From contig CAYGDI010000002.1 in assembly GCA_964348695.1 (NCBI GenBank), positions 62,001 through 126,000 of the forward strand: 64,000 bases of DNA. The letters run 5' to 3'. Below are positions 17,133 through 25,956 of the stretch, piece by piece. The notes under the pieces were generated by a model, which saw only the letters and a program-made list of their open reading frames with translations, was not told the origin of the DNA and searched no databases. The position numbers and the translations under genes are program-made. Source of the stretch: JACPYF01 sp964348695. Its GTDB lineage: Bacteria; Patescibacteriota; Saccharimonadia; Saccharimonadales; Saccharimonadaceae. Each line of letters opens with the position of its first letter. Position 1 is the first letter of the stretch.

Positions 17133-19634
17133 CTAAATGATTTTTGCTTTGTGGGCTTTTGTTACGCTACCGCAGATACCAGCAATATACTGGCTCGCCT
17201 GTTCTCTTGTGATAGTACGGGTATGGTTAGTTAGACGAACGGTAAATGTTATATTCTTTGTCGTGCTTTTGTCTTTTTTGTATATGCCTACTGGCAAAAC
17301 AGCTGACTCGACGTCTAGTTTGTCAGTGGCTTTTTGGATAGTTTTTTCTAGATCTGAAAATGCTAGTTTTTCGTCAACCTGAAACGTGATATCCTGAGAT
17401 GTACCAGGATATTTACTCATAGGTTTGTAATTCGCTTCGGTCGCATGAACGGCTTCCAGTATATGTTCCGTCCCCAATTCGCAGCCAGCTGTAGATTGCG
17501 GTAGTTTCAGGTTTTTTATAACTGATTGGCGGTATTCGCCGACAATTCCCAGGAAAACGCCAGATTTTTTCTCGGTTACATATGCGCTGCGCTGCCAATC
17601 AAATGGCGCCGTCACCGGATAATCTGGTTTTTTGTCGATAGGACTATAATCAAATTCTAGACCCAGCTGACTAGCAACAAAATCCAGATAGCGGCGAACA
17701 ACAAAGAATGGTGATCCGCCAGCTGGCGGATTGATAGATTTTTTGTTGGCATATACCATCGCGGTCATCTCTAATTCGCCAGGTAGCCCTTCGCTGTCTT
17801 TGCCGTGTACTTTGTTGTGAGTTTTGTTGATCTCGAACAGAACAAACTCGTTTGTGCCGGCCTTTATGTTCGGGTGGACTAGCTCTAGCAAGCTCGGCAT
17901 AAGTGTCTGACGGTAATATTGCAGGTTTGGACTGATAGCATTTGTAATGGCAAACGAATTTGCAGGCTTTTGATCAACTGCAGTCAACAAATCGCCATGT
18001 ACGAAACTATAGGTCAAAATATCGTTTGCGCCCGCTCGGGCCAATGTGGTGCGGAGCTTTTGTTTCAAGGCCTCGAGCTGACTTTCGTCAGTTGCCACAA
18101 AGTCACGTGTTGGTAGACTAGGCGCAATCTCGTCATAGCCATTGATCCTACCGATCTCTTCTGCGATATCCTCGGCTATATGGATATCCGCTCGCCAGTA
18201 TGGCACTGTAATTTGCAGCTTGTCGCCTTTGTCAGTGATATCAAATTCTGTATGCTTTAGCGTTGACGAAATGATACTTTTGCCATAGTTTGTCCCCAGA
18301 ATTTGCTTGATATTTTCGGTATCAACATCTAGCAATACGGCTTTTTCTTTGCCTGGATACTGCTCGACAACTGGGCTAGCAACCTGGACGCCAGTCATCT
18401 GCGCCAACATGTCAGTCGCCTGCGATAACACTGGTGCAGTTTGCTGCGGTGATTGGCCTTTTGTGAACCTAGTGATGGCATCGGTGAAAATACCGTGGCG
18501 CATTTGGGTTGTCCGTAGATTGTATAGGTTAAAGCTAGCACTCTCAAGCAGAACGTTTTTCGTATTGCTATCAATCGCCGTTGACGCGCCGCCCATGGCA
18601 CCAGCTAGTGCAACAGCTGTCTCGCCACTAGCGATCACGATGTCTTGTTGAGTCAACGTAATTTCTCGGCCATCCAATAACTTTAGCTTTTCACCTTTTT
18701 TCCCAGCACGCACAACAATCTCTGCCTTGCCGCTATTTAATTTGGCGAACTTGTCATAGTCAAATGCGTGCAGCGGCTGGCCGGTTAGTGCCATCAAATA
18801 ATTTGTCACGTCAACAATAGCGCTGATAGGTTTGATACCAGTTCTAGCTAACCAAGTCTGTATTTGCACTGGTGATTGGGCGGCTTGATCAGCATCACCT
18901 AGAACAACTGCTTGGTAACGAGGTGAAAGTTCTGGGTTTTTTATGGTGACTTTTAGCGGCGTTGCGTTAGATGGCGAACGCTTGGTTGTAGTGCTCGTTT
19001 CTAACAGCCAGTCTGGTGTTTTGAATTGTTTGCCTGTGATAGCTGCGACTTCACGGGCAAAGCCAATGATTCCGAAACAATCTGGTCGGTGTGTTAGTGA
19101 TTTGTTCTCGATATCCAACAGATAATCATTCAGTTTATAGATTTCTGCAAAGTCATCACCGGGCTTGGCGTTGACATCGATCTCTATTATTCCGTCGTGA
19201 TTGTCACCAATTGCTAATTCTGCGGCGCTGGCTAACATACCATTACTGACGACTCCACGCAGTTCGCGCGCGCCCAAAACGAAAGGTTCGTCGTCGTCAT
19301 AGCTAGATGGTACAGTGCTGCCTGGTGGCAACCACGCAGTTAGCAGACCTTTGCGAACATTTGGTGCACCGCAGACAACTTGCACATAGCCATCGCTATC
19401 ACGTTTTACACCTTTTGCTTTGCCACCGTCATCAATTTTGCATACATTTAGTTTATCTGCACCTGGGTGCTTTTCGACTGATACAACTTTTGCGACAAAA
19501 ATACCTTGGTACTTTTTACCCAGGTCTATAACTTCTTCGATCTCGACCAATCGTGCACCTATCAGTGTTGCTAGCTGTTCGACTGGCATGTCGATTTTGG
19601 TATATTGTTTTAACCAATTTAGTGAAACTATCAT
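17133..19634 (-). CDS. pheT: Phenylalanyl-tRNA synthetase beta subunit
   Basis: An 833-aa PheT: N-terminal tRNA-binding EMAP-like domain (GIFVAKVVSVEKHPGADKL), the B3/4 editing domain (ISAIVDVTNYLMALTGQPLHAFD), B5 domain, the catalytic-like core, and the C-terminal anticodon-binding FDX domain (SKYPGTSQDITFQVDE). With PheS it forms the alpha2-beta2 enzyme that charges and proofreads tRNA-Phe. The start overlaps the HIT gene by 4 bp. Confidence 0.97.
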   Translation of the reverse strand: MIVSLNWLKQYTKIDMPVEQLATLIGARLVEIEEVIDLGKKYQGIFVAKVVSVEKHPGADKLNVCKIDDGGKAKGVKRDSDGYVQVVCGAPNVRKGLLTAWLPPGSTVPSSYDDDEPFVLGARELRGVVSNGMLASAAELAIGDNHDGIIEIDVNAKPGDDFAEIYKLNDYLLDIENKSLTHRPDCFGIIGFAREVAAITGKQFKTPDWLLETSTTTKRSPSNATPLKVTIKNPELSPRYQAVVLGDADQAAQSPVQIQTWLARTGIKPISAIVDVTNYLMALTGQPLHAFDYDKFAKLNSGKAEIVVRAGKKGEKLKLLDGREITLTQQDIVIASGETAVALAGAMGGASTAIDSNTKNVLLESASFNLYNLRTTQMRHGIFTDAITRFTKGQSPQQTAPVLSQATDMLAQMTGVQVASPVVEQYPGKEKAVLLDVDTENIKQILGTNYGKSIISSTLKHTEFDITDKGDKLQITVPYWRADIHIAEDIAEEIGRINGYDEIAPSLPTRDFVATDESQLEALKQKLRTTLARAGANDILTYSFVHGDLLTAVDQKPANSFAITNAISPNLQYYRQTLMPSLLELVHPNIKAGTNEFVLFEINKTHNKVHGKDSEGLPGELEMTAMVYANKKSINPPAGGSPFFVVRRYLDFVASQLGLEFDYSPIDKKPDYPVTAPFDWQRSAYVTEKKSGVFLGIVGEYRQSVIKNLKLPQSTAGCELGTEHILEAVHATEANYKPMSKYPGTSQDITFQVDEKLAFSDLEKTIQKATDKLDVESAVLPVGIYKKDKSTTKNITFTVRLTNHTRTITREQASQYIAGICGSVTKAHKAKII

Positions 19635-20065
19635 GACATCACCTCTACTAGTTTTTCTTTTAATACTTTGAAGGTATCTTTCTGTAATTCAATAGAGTTC
19701 AGTTCGGTTTTCAGTGGCCAATCTTTATCCTCAAAAGTCTCGTTTTCAAACATAACGGTCTTTGAATACCTTGGCACAACGTGGAAATGTACATTAGGAT
19801 CTTTCATCATCAACGCGAGGTAGTTGAACTTCTCTGCACCAAATGTGTTGATCAGTGCAAGTTCAACCTCGCGAGCAACTAGTGAAAACTCAGACCATTC
19901 AGCTTCATTAACTTCACCTAGAAAAGTTGCGTTTGATTTATTAGCAATCACAACCGTTCCCAAGGTCACTTGAGCAGGCCTCAGTAGTACAACCCAGTAT
20001 TTATATTCCTTCAAGACCGTATCTGGGTAGCCAAAAGCTTGGATAGTATCATTTACTGTCGTCAT
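19631..20065 (-). CDS. HIT-family protein inserted between pheS and pheT
   Basis: A 144-aa protein of the histidine-triad superfamily. The signature reads VHFHVVPRY, that is HxHxxPRY, so the third histidine of the classical HxHxH is replaced, as in the APA/GalT-like branches. It overlaps pheS (start) and pheT (end) by 4 bp each, so all three are cotranslated. HIT proteins hydrolyse or transfer nucleotidyl groups, for example clearing aminoacyl-adenylates or Ap4A made by aminoacyl-tRNA synthetases, which would suit this position. That link is inference. Confidence 0.75.
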   Translation of the reverse strand: MTTVNDTIQAFGYPDTVLKEYKYWVVLLRPAQVTLGTVVIANKSNATFLGEVNEAEWSEFSLVAREVELALINTFGAEKFNYLALMMKDPNVHFHVVPRYSKTVMFENETFEDKDWPLKTELNSIELQKDTFKVLKEKLVEVMS

Positions 20066-21072
20066 ACGAACTTCCTCAAAAATGCTAGTTTACCAGATTC
20101 GAAATGGCGAAGGTCTTCGATACCGTATTTGAGCATAACTAGTCGTTCGACGCCGCCGCCCCACGCGAAGCCTCGATACTTTTTCGGATCGATTCCAGCC
20201 TCTCGCAGGACATTCGGATGTATCATGCCGCAGCCCAACATTTCTAGCCATTCGCCGGGTTTGCCACCTAGAGCTGCTGGTTTTTCGATTGCGAATTCTA
20301 GGCCAGGTTCAACGAATGGAAAATAGGCTGGTTGGGTTTTAGTCTTTAGCTGTTGGCCATAATACGTTTCGAAAAAGCTCCGAAGTGTGCCGAGCATTTG
20401 ACTCATATTGGCATCGCTACTGACAAATACACCTTCGACTTGGTAAAAAGTATGTTCGTGCGTTGCATCGACATCTTCGTTACGAAAAACTCGGCCATAG
20501 CTGATCGCGGCGATTTGTCCGCCGGCTTCTAGATCTTTTTTGCCAGCCTGCAGTATGCGATTTTGCATAGTTGATGTATGAGCTGGCGGCACATAACCTT
20601 CGGATGTACGGAATGTGTCGTAGCCATCACGAGCTGGGTGATTTTCCGGAAAGTTCAAGCTAGTGAACATATGATAGTCGTCATCTAGTTGGCGTGATTC
20701 AACAGCAGCAAAACCCATTCGCGTGAATATATCGATAACTCTGGCTAGCTCGGTATTTAGCGGATGTATTGCGCCTTGACTAGTTGGCAATAGATCGGGT
20801 AGGGGTGAATTAACATCAAATGGTGCAGTTACGTCAATAGGCTCTAGATCGGCAGCCTGCAAAGCTTCCTCGCGCTTCTCTATCTCATTCTCTAGATGCT
20901 TTTTCAGTGCATTGATCTTTTGGCCGTACGCTGCACGCTCACCCGCTGGTAGTTTTGGCAACTGAGCATATAGACCCTTTAGCTCGCTAGATCGCAGCAC
21001 CTCACCCGGTGAAGTTGAATCGGCAATAGCTAGGGTTAGCTTTTTTTGAATTTGATCAACAGAATCACTCAT
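20062..21072 (-). CDS. pheS: Phenylalanyl-tRNA synthetase alpha subunit
   Basis: A 336-aa class II synthetase subunit: N-terminal coiled coil, motif 1 around HPLNTELARVIDIFTRMGF, motif 2 (FRNEDVDATHEHTFYQVEG), and motif 3 GFAWGGGVERLVMLKYGI. It activates phenylalanine and passes it to tRNA-Phe. It heads the pheS-HIT-pheT operon. A TATACT box lies 12 bp before the ATG. Confidence 0.97.
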   Translation of the reverse strand: MSDSVDQIQKKLTLAIADSTSPGEVLRSSELKGLYAQLPKLPAGERAAYGQKINALKKHLENEIEKREEALQAADLEPIDVTAPFDVNSPLPDLLPTSQGAIHPLNTELARVIDIFTRMGFAAVESRQLDDDYHMFTSLNFPENHPARDGYDTFRTSEGYVPPAHTSTMQNRILQAGKKDLEAGGQIAAISYGRVFRNEDVDATHEHTFYQVEGVFVSSDANMSQMLGTLRSFFETYYGQQLKTKTQPAYFPFVEPGLEFAIEKPAALGGKPGEWLEMLGCGMIHPNVLREAGIDPKKYRGFAWGGGVERLVMLKYGIEDLRHFESGKLAFLRKFV

Positions 21073-21090
21073 ATACTGATAGATAGTATA

Positions 21091-21954
21091 TCAGTTTGAT
21101 AGTGCAGATTCGAGTGCTTTTTGGGTGGTCAGTAGTTTTTTGTAGGAAGACGCGAAAAGTTGAGTGTAGGTTTTGTCCAGCTGCGCCTTGCGTGCACTTG
21201 CTACTAACTCATCTAGTTCTGGTTGAAGTTGTTGCCCAATCGTGAGGTCGCCCTTTTCAACTGCTTCTGCCCACAGAGTATATATCTTTGAACGTTGGGT
21301 ATACTGTTCTACTAGATCTGACTGATGCTTTTTCATTTCTTGTGGTGCAGACATTTTTTTTATTTTCAATGCAAAATCTTCAAAATTGCCGCTCGCAGAA
21401 TGTAGACTCAGTGCATCATTCGTATTTATTTTTGCCAACAATAATACCTCTTCTTGGGAGATCTGACCCATCTCGTCATCAAAATCTAACAGTTGGCCCA
21501 AGGCTACTGCATATGCATCGACTGCCTTGTAGTGTTGTTGTAATCGTAACTGTTCATCTGCAGTTTGACGATACTGAGGATTCCAATCACCAACTAGCAA
21601 GACGTTAGGAAGTGTTGGTTGAGATTGCTTGCTGATATAGATTGCATCGAGAGAGGGTTTGATTGTGCGGTTGTTTAGAACCAGACCAGGCTCGAGTGAC
21701 GTCAGAGGTTTGTTGAGCTTTTGTAACTGTTTGTAGGCTGATACTTGATAATCTTTTGCGACTCCACCGGCAGATCCGACTAGAGCTGTTACGAGAACAG
21801 CAAGTAGTACCACTATCCCAGCAATTGTCAGCCCTGTTGTTACCCAAACAACTTTTTTGTTGACTGGCTCTTTTGGCTGTTTTTTGACAACAAAAATATC
21901 ATCGTCCACCCGAGGGTTTGTTGCTGACTGTGAATCTTTGTCTTGTGGTTGCAT
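21091..21954 (-). CDS. Membrane-anchored hypothetical protein, 287 aa
   Basis: A disordered, charged N-terminus (about 33 residues) leads to one membrane helix (about residues 36-62) and a mostly helical extracytoplasmic domain of about 220 residues (KDYQVSAYKQLQKLNK, long helices with QQHYKAVDAYAVAL and KKHQSDLVEQYTQR). No family recognised; the layout resembles helical cell-surface or scaffold proteins common in Saccharibacteria. It ends 18 bp before the pheS start on the same strand. Confidence 0.65.
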   Translation of the reverse strand: MQPQDKDSQSATNPRVDDDIFVVKKQPKEPVNKKVVWVTTGLTIAGIVVLLAVLVTALVGSAGGVAKDYQVSAYKQLQKLNKPLTSLEPGLVLNNRTIKPSLDAIYISKQSQPTLPNVLLVGDWNPQYRQTADEQLRLQQHYKAVDAYAVALGQLLDFDDEMGQISQEEVLLLAKINTNDALSLHSASGNFEDFALKIKKMSAPQEMKKHQSDLVEQYTQRSKIYTLWAEAVEKGDLTIGQQLQPELDELVASARKAQLDKTYTQLFASSYKKLLTTQKALESALSN

Positions 21955-21995
21955 GGTTTTTGAAGATTTGAAAAACGAATATGTTTATAGATAGT

Positions 21996-22220
21996 TTAGC
22001 TCAGGACAAACATAGTCGCAACTGCGATAATACATACAAGGATCAGCAGCACCATAATGATCATGCCAGCAGGTCTGGTTTGGTGGGCGTTTTCAAGTAG
22101 TGCAGACTCTGGTTTTTCCAACTGGACACTATCGCTAGACTGCAGTTTACCCTTTAGATCAGCAGCTAGTTTCTCTTGTAGTTGAGAACGCTTTTCATCT
22201 TGTCGTACGAACAATGCCAT
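21996..22220 (-). CDS. Small single-pass membrane protein, 74 aa
   Basis: A charged cytoplasmic part (KRSQLQEKLAADLKGKLQ) is followed by a C-terminal membrane helix (MIIMVLLILVCIIAVATM), so it is tail-anchored. No family recognised. A TACACT box lies 10 bp before the ATG. It precedes the 287-aa protein by 41 bp on the same strand. Confidence 0.6.
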   Translation of the reverse strand: MALFVRQDEKRSQLQEKLAADLKGKLQSSDSVQLEKPESALLENAHQTRPAGMIIMVLLILVCIIAVATMFVLS

Positions 22221-22242
22221 ATTGGTTACTAGTGTACCACGA

Positions 22243-22274
22243 AAAACCCCGCTTCCTTCTTGAAGCGGGGTTTT
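22243..22274 (-). terminator. Terminator after the aquaporin gene
   Basis: AAAACCCCGCTTC pairs with GAAGCGGGGTTTT: a 13-bp perfect stem with a 6-nt loop and T runs in both directions, so it can act on either strand. Confidence 0.88.
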
Positions 22275-22301
22275 GTCATTTTATTTTGTCGCTAGTCGTA
22301 A

Positions 22302-23084
22302 TTATTTACTAGTGTCTGCATCTTTACGAAATACATCGTATAGGAAGAACCCGATTGCTGAACCAATGAGTGGTGCAATTACGTGACCTAATATCGCAAA
22401 TTGCAATTCCTGAGTTTTTAGATCAGTGAATGCTTGCAAACCTACAGCAACTGCTGGGTTGAGAATACCGCTAGCTCCTGCGATGAAAAGACCAATTGCA
22501 AGACCACCACCAACAGCAAAGGCTGCTGCGAACTTGTCTTTTGTTTCTCGCATGGCACTTGCTACTGCAAAACCAAAGACCGACATACCGAGCAAGCTAG
22601 CCCAGAATACGAACCATTCTTGACCTACTGTGATAGGACTAACTGCGAATAGTTGCGCTTTGACTTCTTCGCCTGTGTACGGATTCATTTGCGCCTCTTG
22701 GCCACCTAGGAGACCTGTGAGAGCTGTAAATGCTAGCATCGCACCAAACACTTGGAACAATATATAGCCAACTGCGCGCAATGTGCTGATTTTGCGTGTT
22801 GCCCATGCGCCAAATGTGATCGCTGGGTTGACATGACCACCTGATAGATTACCCACTATGAGTACAATTGCTGCAAGAGCAAATAGTACGATCACTGGAT
22901 CACCTTGTCGAGTAATCACAACTGCGGTTAGCAGAAATGTACCTACCAATTCACCGAACAACGCGCCAAGTGGTGCATTGAATACCATATCTTTTGCGAC
23001 TGTTGCCGAACTCTTGGTTGTGACTTTTCGTTTTACAGTTTTTGTTACTGTTTTCTTCTTTGTGCTGGCTTTTTTAGCTGCCAT
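22302..23084 (-). CDS. Aquaporin/glycerol facilitator (MIP family) with lysine-rich N-terminal tail
   Basis: A 260-aa six-helix channel with both half-helix NPA motifs: GGHVNPAITFG and GILNPAVAVG. It would pass water or small neutral solutes. Unusually, the first 30 or so residues are rich in K, T and S (MAAKKASTKKKTVTKTVKRK), like a histone H1 tail, and must lie in the cytoplasm. GGAGGGG precedes the ATG. It stands alone between two terminators. Whether it is a water or glycerol channel is not decided. Confidence 0.9.
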   Translation of the reverse strand: MAAKKASTKKKTVTKTVKRKVTTKSSATVAKDMVFNAPLGALFGELVGTFLLTAVVITRQGDPVIVLFALAAIVLIVGNLSGGHVNPAITFGAWATRKISTLRAVGYILFQVFGAMLAFTALTGLLGGQEAQMNPYTGEEVKAQLFAVSPITVGQEWFVFWASLLGMSVFGFAVASAMRETKDKFAAAFAVGGGLAIGLFIAGASGILNPAVAVGLQAFTDLKTQELQFAILGHVIAPLIGSAIGFFLYDVFRKDADTSK

Positions 23085-23154
23085 CTTGGGACCCCTCCTG
23101 TTGTTACATCTTTATGAAAGTAATTGTACCACAACAATGCGAAAAGATGTCAAT

Positions 23155-23212
23155 TAAAAAAGCGCACTGCGTGTGCGAGGATCATGATAATCCTCGCACA
23201 CAACAATGCGCT
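23155..23212 (-). terminator. Terminator of the ubiquitin-like operon
   Basis: Minus-strand GTGTGCGAGGAT-type 12-bp perfect stem (23171-23182 with 23190-23201) inside an outer AGCGCA/TGCGCT stem, followed by six T on the minus strand. It ends the four-gene operon cleanly. Confidence 0.88.
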
Positions 23213-23223
23213 CATCAGCCGAG

Positions 23224-23451
23224 CTAGCCGTTGGCTACTCGACTGGCAACGACGATCTGACCTTCGGGATAAACCACCTGCCCAAAGTCCTTGATCTCTT
23301 CGCCGTTGAGGCTGACTGACTGGCCAGCCTCGACATCAATACCAGCTTCGTTCAGGTAGTCACCTACCGTCTTGTCCTCGACGAAATCGACCTGGTGGTC
23401 GTCTCCGCCCATGACTGTGATCTCGATAACCCCTGCTGTACTTGTTGACAT
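23224..23451 (-). CDS. Ubiquitin-like (beta-grasp) modifier protein
   Basis: A 75-aa protein predicted as a beta-grasp modifier of the ubiquitin/ThiS/MoaD type: strand IEITVMGG, strand QVDFVEDKTV, helix GDYLNEAGI, strands SVSLNGEEI and GQIVVASRV, ending in NG. The C-terminal glycine is exposed without an extension, so it could be adenylated by an E1 without processing. The ATG at 23451 is chosen because AGAAAGGTG precedes it and the upstream in-frame start would overlap the E1 gene by 58 bp. It follows the E1 stop by 8 bp. Role as conjugated tag is inferred from the E1, JAMM and E2-like neighbours; sulphur carriage is the alternative. Confidence 0.75.
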   Translation of the reverse strand: MSTSTAGVIEITVMGGDDHQVDFVEDKTVGDYLNEAGIDVEAGQSVSLNGEEIKDFGQVVYPEGQIVVASRVANG

Positions 23452-23459
23452 GTTATATG

Positions 23460-24146
23460 TCACCTTTCTCTTGCGAGTGTTTGATATTGCGACGTTCGCA
23501 TGTGACAAGTCACACACTTTTTGGACTCCAACTCTCTTGCATACTGCGTCAAATGGCTGACCATATGACCTGCAAGAGTCACTGGAGGGTGAATCACTGT
23601 TCTCGCAGCACAGGGAAGCTGCGCTGCATCTGCATCATCGAAAAGCTTGTTTGCTTCGTACCACCGACAATCACTCTCTAGTGAAGGATCGATGGTAATC
23701 AACTCCCACTGCTCTCCGCCGATACGTCCATCCATGAATAGCGGCACAAAGGCCGACTGACTCTTGACTGCTCGCCATATGCGCTTGCGCGACTTCATCG
23801 AGTCTACACCAGCTATGACAATACCTTCAAGAGACGTGCTTTTGTCCACCTTTGTCTCGTGTGGAATGATCTTGCAGCGACTGCCTTGTCGCTTTGCAAA
23901 AGCTGTCGCGGCAGCAACCTTGGATTGGCCTACATCTTTGGGTCGATAGATGAGCTGAGCCGGCAAATTGTGCGGCTCAACTTTGTCGTCGTCCCACAGA
24001 TGCATTTCGAACGAATCACTGAGATTGATGAGCGGTAGCAGCAATGCGCTACCAATACCACCAAGCCCAATGATGTGAATCGGCCAGGTAAACATACCAG
24101 GGTTGAAGATGTCACGCTGATGGCTGAAATCCGGAGATGCGCTCAT
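23460..24146 (-). CDS. E1-like ThiF/UBA superfamily activating enzyme
   Basis: About 228 aa. Rossmann-type adenylating domain: GLGGIG (about residues 27-32), the acidic DDDKVEPHN with ribose-binding Asp, LPAQ, the lysine in GQSKVA, and the Mg-binding Asp in GVDSMKSR. A cysteine in LPCAARTV (about 179) stands where many ThiF-like E1s have the thioester cysteine; a CVTC pair near the C-terminus could hold metal. It would adenylate the C-terminal glycine of the modifier. The ATG at 24146 overlaps the JAMM stop (ATGA) and has GGAGG 8-9 bp upstream; an earlier in-frame start exists at 24173. Confidence 0.85.
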   Translation of the reverse strand: MSASPDFSHQRDIFNPGMFTWPIHIIGLGGIGSALLLPLINLSDSFEMHLWDDDKVEPHNLPAQLIYRPKDVGQSKVAAATAFAKRQGSRCKIIPHETKVDKSTSLEGIVIAGVDSMKSRKRIWRAVKSQSAFVPLFMDGRIGGEQWELITIDPSLESDCRWYEANKLFDDADAAQLPCAARTVIHPPVTLAGHMVSHLTQYARELESKKCVTCHMRTSQYQTLARER

Positions 24147-24724
24147 TGAGCCAACCTCCGCTTTCTGCGCCATGATGGCTCTTTCTTGAGCACCACTTTT
24201 TCAGTCATATCTACACCTACCTGGGCCTGCAATGCTTCGCTAGCCGCAGGCCATTCGACGCTCAGCTCTACATCAAAGCTCAGACGAAGAGGTTTGTACA
24301 GATCGACGCGGCATTTCCATTCACCGCGTTTATTGACTACCAGACTGACGAGCAAGTCGCCCGACCAGCGGTCAATATTGGCGGTGTCAACATGCGAAAA
24401 GTACGTCGGCATGTCAACGTGGCTATGCCACTGAAACTTCACTCGGCTTGCAGAAACACCTGTTTTGGACAGCGTGTACATGTGACGGTGCAAGTCTGCA
24501 TCGTCAATCTCCACGCCATACATCGAGGCATCTTGCTTTGTGATGAACACTCCCGAGAGTCTAATAGTCCCCCTGAGCGGGTCGTAATCGACCAGGCCGA
24601 AGCCGTTGATCTCTACATCACATTGCCGAGCGTACTCCATGATCATCTGCCACGAGAGCAGATCGATACTGACTTTTGGAAACGGCCAAGTTGCCTCGAC
24701 GATCCCCATCTTTTGTTGGTTCAA
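24143..24724 (-). CDS. JAMM (JAB/MPN) metallopeptidase, predicted deconjugase
   Basis: 193 aa with a complete JAMM zinc signature: glutamate in DVEINGFG (about residue 38), then HSH (100-102), seven residues, S110, two residues and D113, exactly HxHx7SxxD. Such enzymes cleave isopeptide bonds of ubiquitin-like tags, or process the precursor. Translation probably starts at TTG 24724, whose TTGA overlaps the E2-like stop and has AAGGAG 8 bp upstream; an ATG at 24709 is the alternative. A basic C-terminal tail (KKEPSWRRKRRL) is present. Catalytic residues are intact, so activity is expected. Confidence 0.88.
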   Translation of the reverse strand: MNQQKMGIVEATWPFPKVSIDLLSWQMIMEYARQCDVEINGFGLVDYDPLRGTIRLSGVFITKQDASMYGVEIDDADLHRHMYTLSKTGVSASRVKFQWHSHVDMPTYFSHVDTANIDRWSGDLLVSLVVNKRGEWKCRVDLYKPLRLSFDVELSVEWPAASEALQAQVGVDMTEKVVLKKEPSWRRKRRLAQ

Positions 24725-25893
24725 CGTTGCAGCTCCTTGAATACGAGTGGTATTTGCCGTTCTCTACCAGGTAATGTTGTACACATACACCTGATAGCAC
24801 AAGTGATTGCAGCAAATAGCTGCCCTCGCTTGAGTAGATCTCGTAACTCCTCCTCGTTCCCGCCGAAGCAGAACGTGTCATCATCATTAATGTGCGGTGG
24901 ATCTAAATAGTCATCCCAATCGGGACGACGACCGTCACGCAGCAGTTTTGTCTTTAGCTTGGATGACCCTGGTTTGATCGAAATCCTCCAATCACCAAGA
25001 TCATACGTCTTGCCATCGACGACTGCTTCGCACCTGACGATGAGTCTGAGTTTGTGATTGACAACCTCGACAGCCAATACAGAGGAAAGTTCCATCAGTT
25101 TATGGAATTGTTGCTCCACATGACGTTCTTGGGACGTTTCCTTGTATTTTTCGAGTACTTCATCGAGCTCGGTGATAGCTGCACGGGTTTCGTTCATTTT
25201 CTTTTGAGATTTACTGATCAACTCCCGTACCTCTTCAAGCTCTTTTTCGAGCTTGTCGCGCTTTTGACGCACATTACCTATAGAGTACGCCTCAATGGCG
25301 TTGACATAGGCAACCTCACCAGCAGTTGGAGAGCTCCGATAGCTAGGCAAAGACGATGAGTCTGTTCGATTTTCACGCTTCACTTTGGCCTCGTTGAATA
25401 CTGGGCGATTCCTGGAGCGATACTCCGGGTTCTCCCTGATTACCTCCCTCTGATCAACAACATGCTGAACACTCTCGCGCAATGCTTCGATACTGAGAAC
25501 GCTTTGATTGAGTCTTGCAGGCTCCAGCGTGTAGAGCTCTTGAGACGCCAATCGACGCTTCATCCTGTTCATTTTGACACGACTCACGATAAGCACGATC
25601 CAGTTGAGTGGTGAAACAAGCAACGGTAGTAGCAACAACACATGCATATGCCAACTACCCTTGGGTATATCGGCAAGGAATGTGTGCTTGCAGAACACCA
25701 AATGTGCCGCCATCGCAATAGTACTCGCAACGATCAGATCTGCTCCGATCAAAATACGAGCCAGCTGAACATCGTCTACTCCAGTAATAAAGAGAAACGT
25801 CCAGCCAAAAAACAGTCCGGCAAATGCACAGACCCGAAGACTCTCATCAAAGAGGTGCTCGGGCTGGCTCCAGCGTACGTCTTCTGGGCGCAT
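24721..25893 (-). CDS. Membrane-anchored E2-like protein with coiled coil
   Basis: A 390-aa protein. Three hydrophobic helices (about residues 20-38, 43-67 and 82-104) are followed by a basic linker, a coiled coil (about 205-270; KLEKELEEVRELISKSQKK) and a C-terminal globular domain. There PPHINDDDTFCFGG resembles the PHVxxDGxxCxG turn around the active cysteine of bacterial E2-like (UBC-fold) proteins, with C342 the candidate catalytic residue, followed by a helix FAAITCAIRCM. First gene of the operon; AGGAGG before ATG. The E2 call rests on this motif and on the E1, JAMM and modifier genes next to it. Membrane-bound E2 would restrict tagging to the cell envelope. Confidence 0.6.
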   Translation of the reverse strand: MRPEDVRWSQPEHLFDESLRVCAFAGLFFGWTFLFITGVDDVQLARILIGADLIVASTIAMAAHLVFCKHTFLADIPKGSWHMHVLLLLPLLVSPLNWIVLIVSRVKMNRMKRRLASQELYTLEPARLNQSVLSIEALRESVQHVVDQREVIRENPEYRSRNRPVFNEAKVKRENRTDSSSLPSYRSSPTAGEVAYVNAIEAYSIGNVRQKRDKLEKELEEVRELISKSQKKMNETRAAITELDEVLEKYKETSQERHVEQQFHKLMELSSVLAVEVVNHKLRLIVRCEAVVDGKTYDLGDWRISIKPGSSKLKTKLLRDGRRPDWDDYLDPPHINDDDTFCFGGNEEELRDLLKRGQLFAAITCAIRCMCTTLPGRERQIPLVFKELQR

Positions 25894-25956
25894 ACGTATG
25901 CCACCTCCTTGTTTTGAATTGTTAAGGACACAAAAACTTGTTGGTTTTCTAGATAT

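Noticed and set aside
23452..23517. 22-residue N-terminal extension of the ubiquitin-like protein
   Set aside because: It would overlap the E1 gene by 58 bp; the inner ATG has a good ribosome-binding site 8 bp after the E1 stop.
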